Shown: positions 15,553 through 25,700 of the stretch, piece after piece
How the letters are laid out: every line of letters begins with the position of its first letter
Numbering within the stretch: position 1 is the stretch's first letter
Source: Paralvinella palmiformis
Taxonomy: Eukaryota; Annelida; Polychaeta; Terebellida; Alvinellidae
Length of the DNA: 64,000 bases
Direction of reading: 5' to 3'
Assembly (NCBI GenBank): GCA_025642065.1
Contig: JAODUP010000572.1
Span: 120,001-184,000, forward strand
Program-made: the position numbers and the translations under genes
The notes under the pieces: model-generated
Told to the model about the DNA's origin: nothing
Databases searched by the model: none
The model's input: the letters and a program-made list of their open reading frames with translations, nothing else

Positions 15553-17945
15553 CACATTGATGCAGTTGTATACACAAACAGTAATGTTATCCTCCCATTC
15601 CACTGTATGTTTATTTCACTAATGCTTCCCCTAGCTCTGCATGATTGTGTATGTGATTTTGGATGATTTCTGTGCTCTTTCACGCTGCTCAATCAGCATG
15701 GTCTCGTGAAACAGAGTGGCCTTGATGATCCTTTTGACAATGGCAATGATGGCGATGATATCACTGCCGAGCTGGAGAACAAGAACAGTGACGATGACTT
15801 GCCGCCGACCCCACCGCGACCTTCAACTCCCGTTCCTGCCAAAGGGTTACCATGGACACCAAAAGTCAGGTAGGTTAAGGTGAAATAACAATTCCTGGAT
15901 CAGTTAGTTTATTTTATCCAGTTTTGAGTAACTCGATAGTTGAATAAATTAGTGCATAACGCGCTACATCTGTCTTTGCCATTGATGGTATAGGCTTGCT
16001 AATTCTCTCTAATTAATGAAATTCCTCAAATTGGTTCATTTTGAAATTGCTGATATCTGATGTCTTGATATGTTGTTTTTATTGTTCCATAGGCAGAAGG
16101 AACTTGAGATGTTTTTGGAGCACACCAGAGCTAAATTTGTAGGATTTAATGTAAAGAATGACAGTGGCTCATTAGCAGGTTTACCTCAACCAATACACGA
16201 AGGTGTCAAAGTTCTGAAACAGGTAAACTGAGCATCTTTGATTAATAACTGGTTCTGCTAGATATATTGCAATTGTTATTCTTGTTGTAAAGTATAATTC
16301 GTATTTCAGCATTTATACATCTCATTAGCTGAGGTTCAAGTAGAAAAAGAAGAAGAAATTGCTAGACATCCCCTCTCAAAGGTGAGCATAAATCTCTTTA
16401 TCTCGTGTGTGTGTGTGTGTCAGGGCCAGGAAAATCGGTAGCCCAGATGGCTGGGACTTGTGGATTTTGTCTTTGGGCTGGTGAGTAGTCTAAAATACTG
16501 TCATTTTTATGCACAATATGAGGCAGTCTTGTGTTTGTTTTTGGTGCAACAGATTTTGGCTGTTTTGGAGCTCTTCATGGTGGAAGAAATACACAGAAAT
16601 TCTATGGCGTGATCAATTTAGTCACATCAAGAACTTGTGACTAAAATGTGTTAATAATTCTGTGAAACATGCCATTAAAAATCAACAAGTATTAGTATGT
16701 TAACATATTAGGTAAATAATATTATATTCTGATATATTTTACAATCTGTTTGGAAAATTGTTACCTTATATAGGAACCGGTCAATGCCGTTCTGAAATTG
16801 GATTTCACCAATCGATCAAGCTCATCTTTAAACATTGTGGAAAACAAATATTTCCTGATAAAGCAAATGTTACAATGCAACATTTGAATATTTTTATGAA
16901 TATTAGGTATATCAAGTTTGTGGTTCTTGGGTATGTTCGATTTACATTGACATTAACTAGTCATAACCAACTCTGGTAGCACTCCCCACTAGTGTGAAGA
17001 GTGAAACTCTAGTGCAGGTCACAGACTGGTCACGAACATTGTTTTTTGCAATTTTGGGCTATGTTTGATTTATATTGACATGAACTTGTCACACCCGATA
17101 GGTGCAGACTACAGTGATTGTCGAGTACTTTTCCATAATTTGAACTGAATGACAGTGTTTGTGATGAGACTTTAAGATTTGTTATACATGGTGTGTTTTT
17201 GTGAATCTAGCATTCTCTGTCGACTCCAGCACAGTTTTGCTTGAACTAGTATTTATTTTGGAGGGAGGCTGGTATACATATTTTTGGGGCTAGTAAAAAA
17301 TATTGTTGGGGTACTGGATTTAAATTTTACTAGCCCTGGGGTTAGTGCAATGTAGAAATATTTTTCTGGCCCTGTTTTGTGTGTTTGAGTGTGTGTTATT
17401 TAAAATATTATTACATCAATTGTGTTTCTGTTTAATTTCTCTCACATTTTTTATTAGTCCCCATATCATTTATCATTTTAGTCAGAAGGAGAAGTACCAG
17501 ATACACCCGCTGAACTACTGTATCGCTCACTCTTGCCAAATTTGCCCCAATATATGGTAAGTAATGTTCTAATCACTTTAATCAGAAACTCATGTTTGAT
17601 CTGTCAAAATCTCAATAGTCATTTCATTCAATTTACAATATTGGCATTGAGCTGCTAGACTGACATGAGTGCTGTTTACTTTATTGTATGCTGTTTACTC
17701 ATACCAATTATTGTACATAATATATAGATATACTTGCAGTCATCATGATCAGAGAAAGTCATGTGTGCATTATGTGACTGACTGTCTGTTTTCAGTGACG
17801 TAATGTTTTTATTTCTTTAGATTGCATTGTTGAAAATTTTACTGGCTGCAGCTCCAACATCGAAGGCTAAGTCTGAGACAATTAATGTTATTGCTGATGT
17901 TCTGCCTGAAGAAATGCCGTAAGCACAGTACACAGTGTGTGTGTG

Positions 17946-17978
<33 letters not shown>

Positions 17979-18399
17979 CAGTCATTCTTCTCTGTGTATC
18001 AGATGTTAAGATAAATAGATAATGATATAATATATGCCATCTTAATATTGTATTGATCCCCATCACAATATACATCCTGCAGTACAACCGTGCTACAGTC
18101 AATGAAGCTTGGTATTGATGTAAACAGACACAAGGAGGTTATGGTGAAGGCAATTTCTGCTTTATTGCTGCTTCTTCTAAAACATTTCAAACTGAACCAC
18201 GTCTATCAGGTGAGCATGGTTACCTTTTACGGAATTCCAGATACACAGGAATATTAATGGCAGTTAGAGAACTGTTGTCTTTGTGTTTATAGAACCATAT
18301 TTATAATTAACCATTTCTTACCAAAATTTCAAATAATATAAATTTATAGATGTAATTACCTTTAATAGGATTTTTAAAAGCAAGGTTATTCAAATTTTG

Positions 18400-18444
<45 letters not shown>

Positions 18445-19751
18445 ATGTGTGTGTGGTATACTTTGTGTTAATTATATCTTTTAGGATAATTTGAATGCAT
18501 AAGAATTTATATTCATTTGACTGGTAGTTTTCATCTATAAATTTACACAGTGCCTTTGAATAACTTCGGCTAGTAAGAGCATTTGATTAAATATGTATTC
18601 TTATTATTCCCTGTTTCCTTTCACAGTTTGAATATATGAGCCAGCATCTTGTCTTTGCCAATTGTATACCATTAGTACTGAAGTTTTTTAATCAAAATAT
18701 CATCTCATATGTGACAGCCAAGAATACGTGAGTAGATTTAGCTATATGTGTATTCTGTACATCTGACATAACATGTTATTCTGTGACTTCTTACTACAAA
18801 TAAGGAAGTTAACACCGTTTGGTAAACTTGAGGCTTAATGGATCAAGATGGCTCACCAGTATATTGATGAATCATAAACTGGGAGACTTCATTGTGTAAA
18901 TCCACCATGAAGAAGCTACTTTTCTATATTATAGCTATAAATGAGTTGTTTGTTGGGAGATTTTGTTCTGATATTTGGTACTTAAGGACTGAACACTCTC
19001 TTGGTAGTTAATATTAGCATTAAATTGTACATAGCAGAGGGGGGTTAACAACAGATGAATATGACCCTTAACATAAACTAATATTTGAATTCCTAGGAAT
19101 AGCAGAGCCATATTTCAAACTATAAATTATGATAAACAAGAATATATAATGGCATTGCAATAATTGTGTATCCTTGTGTCAGACAACTGTCATGTTCTAT
19201 ATTGAAATATGTATATATTTATTACCCCTAATGGGTCAGTAAAAAACTGTTATTTTTGACAAATGGATCAATATGTACGAACATGTCACATCAGTATGGC
19301 GAGCTGTCTATTAACATCTTAAGAACAGCCACTATTTAAAAGCATTCTTGAAACAAGAAGCACTTGTAACTGTGGTCCATCATTTTGTTACATCTCGTAT
19401 AGACTATTATAACTCCCTGTTATATGGCATATCGGATTACAACATCGATTGCTTTCACCGAATTCAGAATAGTGCAGCTCGTATAGTGACAAATTCTCGA
19501 AAATATGATCACATCACCCCCAATTCTCCAAAAATTACATTGGCTACCTGTTAGCATATATATTTCAAGATTTTATTAATAACTTATAAATCAATCAATG
19601 ACATGGCACCTGAATACCTGTGTGAACTGGTGTCCATTACAAAGTCATTCCGAAAACTCTGGACATCCAGTCAGATATTGTTGCAGGTTCCTGTGTCTCG
19701 GCTCAACTCATATGGTGATTGTGCATTTAGTGTTGCAGCCCCAACTTTGTG

Positions 19752-19793
<42 letters not shown>

Positions 19794-22700
19794 TGGTTGC
19801 TGTACTAATATTTATTTGTTTCAGAGTTACACTTCTAGATTTTCCAAATTGTGTAATGGGAAACCATCCTGAGCTGACAGCTGAGAGTCTTGTAAGTTAA
19901 TAAACTTGTGTTATTCTTTTCTTTGTGAACCTTTGTTTGTGTTATGTATGAGATGTTTCTATTGCTAGATGTGGCAAATCACACTAGATTTTTATTATAA
20001 TGTTGTTGTTTTCTCTCATGAGTTATATATTATACTTTGTATGTATTATATAATAGAGAGTGTCTAGGAGTTATGATCCCAGACCACTGAATCATTACAC
20101 ATCTAAAGTTACTTTTAGCTGGCATGCAGTATGCCAAATGTGAAAAATAGACAGTGATACAAGTGTTTGATCACTCTATTTATTTTATCTTTATACAAAC
20201 ATACAGAGAGGCTGATTGCTTCATGTACTACTGTATTATTAGACAGAAAAAATATCACTAAGAAGTCCAACAGCCAGGCTAACGAAAACTGCTCAGTATG
20301 AAATGCAACATATAGCAACAATTATTCAGAAATCAAACAAAAATTGTCTCTTTGTTCATGTGCCATTAATATAAGTGATGTGAAGGCTTAGAAATTCATA
20401 TTGTTTTAAACAATCTAATTTTGAGTAGGTTTTTGTTCTGAACAAATTAATCTCAAAATTGCCTTTAGCATAAGATTTAAAAATAAGTTGTAATTGTTTA
20501 ATATTTCCTTTAAATGCTTCATACATGTAGCCACTATCTGTAAGTAAAGTAAGATATGGTTATGTCATTAATAGCTAAATTCTACTCCACTAAAACTATC
20601 ACATTGGAATTTTGTGTAAGTTAATAAAAGAAAAGGCTGTTTGGCTGCTGTTTGCATTCACTGTACTGTATTCAGTTAAAAGTAGCTTAATTATTAAACA
20701 AAATGCTATTCTGGCATTGCTATTTTGTTAAATAGCGTAAATGTTGTAGTAATATCTTTTTTTAAATTACCTGTCCTAGTGCTTTTACTGGTGCATCCTC
20801 TAAAAGTACTGTTTTGCCACTGATAAACATTTTCAATTTTTCTAATTATTAAGCCTACATTTTTTTACAGTATTCAATATTTTCTATGGTTTTGTATGTT
20901 CAATTTGGGCATCATTAGGGATGCTGTGCTATAATGTTAATGGTTGTTCAATTCAGTAGTTTACAGTATGATTTTACAGACACTTATTGTTAATAACTAA
21001 TTAATTATATTGTTCGCTCTAAAGTCAGTTAATTGTTTAAAGGGACATATAAAGAATGAATGTTAATTTTATTATTGTTTCTATATAATATATAGAACTA
21101 CATTTTCAAGAATATGCTTTCACATGATAAAATTCACCACCAAACTATGGAAAAAAATTCTTCTAGATAATCAATGTTTAGGCCAGGAATAGTGGGGGAA
21201 AAAGTTCCCGGTAGGGAAACACAGGGAATTTTAAAATTTGGACAAATACTGGGAAAACATGGAATTTTTATTCTTTCATTCCAAATTTATAGCATAAGGG
21301 TTGGATGGAGGCCACATTACTATAAAAAGGTTCATTCAACGTGCAATTTTTGCACACAATACACAGGGAAATTTCTTAAATAAGACGGAAAATACAGGGA
21401 ATTTGATTTTTTAAATCCTGTAAGGCTGTCTTTTGTATCTGGTTTTAGGGCATTTTATTTATGGTCTTACAAGGCATCACCTTAAGAAAATGGCTATAGT
21501 TAATGGCTATTGTATATCAGAGAAAAGAACTAAACTATTTTGTACGTTAAAAGTTTGAAGGAAAAGAAGAATGTAGTCATTGTATGTAAAAAAATTAAAC
21601 TTTAATGGTTTGATGGTGAATTTCTTGTGTGAAAGCATGGATTCTTGTAAATATATTTTTATATATTACATTTTCCTCCACCACCAAAAACAAATTAATG
21701 TGGATGAGTTACAAGATTCTATGTATGCACCATAAATAGGTTTTTGGACATAAAAATATTAGAATTTTGCACCACTGTTGTCTTATTGTTTTCATAGATC
21801 TATTTTTTTATGTTAAAAATTATGTTCAATTTCTATTTCATCAGGAGCGAAGAATTGTGGTATGTCTGTATGTAATAGTTTATGTTGTTTATGTAATCAT
21901 GATACAAATAATCATGACAGACTTCTTATCAATAACTACTGTGTATACTCGTGCATAAGTCACACACGCGTATAAAACGTACCCGCTTTTTGGACCAGTA
22001 AACCCCCCAGGGGTAAAACCGCGTATAAGACCCACTAAAATCAGCAATATTTATTAAAAACCCAAAAATTCATCATTATCACTCTCTTCACTGAACATCT
22101 GTTGTATCTGTTTGCCTTCTTCGTCGGCATCAGTGTCAGATTTGTCATACTGTTCATCACACAATACATCATCTTCCGTGTCATTTAAATAATTGCTGAT
22201 AGAGCACTTCTTGAACAGTTTGGTAATGATGGCAGGGTCGATTTAATCCTAGGCTGTTTTCACCCACTGTGTGATGATAGGTAACAATGGCAGCTTCAGG
22301 TAGTCTGCTGCTATGCATTCATTTCCATAATGTTGTTTGAAGTAGTTTATTAGTAGTTCCCATGTGCCAGCTTTGGAAGTAATTTACACGGTGTTTGCTG
22401 TAATAATTTTCCCTTGATGTGGCTTCTATGGTCATTCTTTGTGCAGCCTCATTAACCATTCTGTTCAATTACATATGCTCACACGTTTCGATAGTAATGA
22501 CGTCTTAGATAGACCAATTATATACATTCCAAACTAACATCTGCTTCTAATAGTTTATTGGTCATAGTGTGGACGTTTTCGTATCATAGCCAATTTGGAC
22601 CTACACCTTTGTGGTCACGTCACTAATTAGCGCATCGGATTAAATAATCATGGCGGTTATTACGATTAAGTTTGGCTTCGAAAGTCAACAATGAAAACAT

Positions 22701-25700
22701 GCCTAATTAATTTGTTTATTGTTCATATATTCAGTAAACAATATTATTGCATTTCCCCCTAAATGATGCCAAATATTACCTTCCCTTTTAGTATGACCCG
22801 ATGCACTTGAGTAAATACGGTAGTCACATTATCAGCAATCCAAACTATTGAATAGATTATTGTTAAGTTGGTGTTATTTTGTTCTTGTTTTGGTGGGATA
22901 TTTGTGTCTGTTTTGTTATTTGTGTCTTGATGTTAATTTTTGGTTGTGTGAAGATCTAATGTCCATCTTAGTAAGTTACCTAGAGGTGGCTTGTGATATG
23001 GTGAATGATAACTTTAACATCTACTGTTAACATGCACATACACCACACACACATGCACACACATACAGTTAGGTGATAACAGGGAACTTAAATCATAAAC
23101 AAATTTAAGTCGTTTTCTTTCTCGATAACATTTTGCGAAATAGATTCTGATGGAAATAAATTAGCAATACACATTTCGTGCTGTATTTCCTAATATTTCG
23201 CAGAAATTTTTCAATGTATTAGTATTATTTAATATCACAAGTATTGTTTTCCAATTTTGATCGGACGTATTTGAATTTTGAATATTTTTTATATAAGTAC
23301 AGTATTATTCATTGTTTATTTCATACTAAGTAAAAAAATGGAACAATGCAGTGTTAATGGTAATTATCAAATATGGCTGAAAATTTTTATTTTGCTGATA
23401 TTCATTCTAGAGAAATCAGCTTCAGCAATAAATGGCTTGTAAGTCTTTGATTTTATCATTGTGATGTCTGTGTATCACTGTCATCAGTGTTCCGACACTT
23501 TAACTCAAAGTATAACTAACTTAACGTGTCCACCTTAAGATACACCACAGATACATTTGTTGAAGATATTAATACATGACAGCTGTGATGGTCCATATTC
23601 TCCTGCCTTTTTTTAAATAAATTTGCTGTTAATTATGAAAAATATGGACACAGATTAGTTACAACTTTTTTAATTAATGAAAACAAATATAGAAAATTGT
23701 GAATCTAGATTATATATATATATATATATATTATATACATGCGATTTTTAGATTTTTAAATGTAATCATGATTCTTGATTACCGTATATACTTGTGTATA
23801 AGACGCACTGGATTTTAGGACCAATAAACACCCCTAGAGTATAAGATGCACTAAAATCAGCAAATTTATTCAAAACCCAAAAATTCATCATCATCACTAT
23901 CTTCATTGAACGTCTGTTGTATCTGTTCATGTGTCATCATACGTGTTGTCACCTTCTTTGTCAGAGTCAGATTTGTCATGCTGTTCATCCCACAATATAT
24001 TGTCTTCTGTGCCATCTAAATCATTGCTGATAGAGCACTTCTTGAACAATTTGGTAATGACGGTGGCGTCTATTTAATCCCAGGCAGTTTTCACCCACTG
24101 TGTGACGATAGGTACCAATGGCCGCTTCAGTTGTCTGCTGCTGTGTGTTCATTTCCGTAATCCTGTTTGAAGTAGTTTATTAGCCAGCAACTTTGGAAGC
24201 CTGTGAACTTTACATTGGCGAACCTGCCAGGATGGCATCGATGTTGAACGACATCGATCAGGAATGCTACGGTGCTGTGTTCCAGAATGGCTGCTGCTTC
24301 GGATAGAACGGATAGGCATGGAATTGATATTGTTGCCCGTTAAGCCGTCGACCTTGGAGGCCTGTGAACTTTACACTTTGTGGTCACATCACTAATTAGA
24401 GCATCGGATTAAATAATCATGGCAGTTATCACAATAAATTTTTACTTCGAAAGACAACAGCAAAAACACACCTAATTAATTTGTTTATTGTTGATATGAT
24501 AATAGACATTATTAATGTTGAAAACCAATAATATTGTATTTCCCCCTAAATTATGCCAAACATTACCTTCCCTTTTAGTCTGACCCATGTATAAGATGAA
24601 CTTGCTTTTGGCAGCAATTTCTTGGTATCAAAAGTGAGGCCTATACACGAGTATATACGGTATATTTAATGAAATCTGATTCGTTTTCTGAGATTTTTCA
24701 AACTTTATTAATTACAGATTCTAACCCTGTTATCACCCATAATGACCTACACATATTATATATTATTGTGGATGAATGATAATATTTAGGGCTGCTAAAT
24801 TTAAATAAGCTACTATCACTAAGAGTATTTAGGATACCATAAGTACATTGCTAGGTCTCATTTTGCTTTACATATTTCTTCTATTGATGAATTTTGCATT
24901 GTACCGTGACTATGAGTTTGCCTAACCCCTGTACTCAGTAGGCCACTGAGCTTGATTCTTTTTTAGGATATTGGCGCTATAGAAGTTTGTTATTGTTATT
25001 ATTGTTTCTAAAAATCTAACAACAATAATTGTTGATCTGTTATGAGAAAGTCTTGCTATATTGGTAGTTAAGTTTCTATAGAGACACTTTTGGGTACGTT
25101 TATCGATAATTCAGATTAGGCTTTCTTCAATTTAAAATGGACAGAACATCTTGAATTGGTGATTTTTTCTCCTTAGCCTTTATCAACTTGTTACTGTAAT
25201 TAGGATTATTTCTGGTGTGTGTGTGCGTGCGCGTGTACTTCAGCCTACCTAAGGATTTGGTTGAAAACTGTTGCTGCATTTGACTAACAAGTAGTTTTAA
25301 GATGTTACAAATATGCGTTTGAAATGTTTCAATAGTTCTTCTGGTATTAGATGATCAGATTCACTTAAAACCTTAGGATTTATGTTTGTTAGATTAACCT
25401 GGAAAACCTCTTGAAATTTGTATTTGCCTTTGAAAAAACTTGGAAATAAATTTCCCGCTGTAACTTGTAAATATTCAGATGTTAAAATATCCCTATGAAT
25501 ATTTATTTTTAAATTTTTGCATTGACATCTTTTAAAATGATATTTTTCTCTTTGAAACAGTATTGATTTTTCACCAAATGTCCACGACCAATATCCTCCT
25601 GCCTTTCTATAAACTCTATAATACAAATTTATATTAAATTAAATTCTGTATATAAAGTGACCTCACTAATACTAATAGGTCACTTTCCTAGATTACATCT

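Noticed and set aside
21174..21440. Repeated 'cagggaattt' motifs, possible transposon end
   Set aside because: No paired terminal repeat or coding remnant found, so I do not assign a class.
25297..25626. 109-residue minus-strand open frame in STRIP intron 17
   Set aside because: AT-rich, no recognised domain, no splice or promoter context. Possibly a decayed repeat, but I cannot support it.
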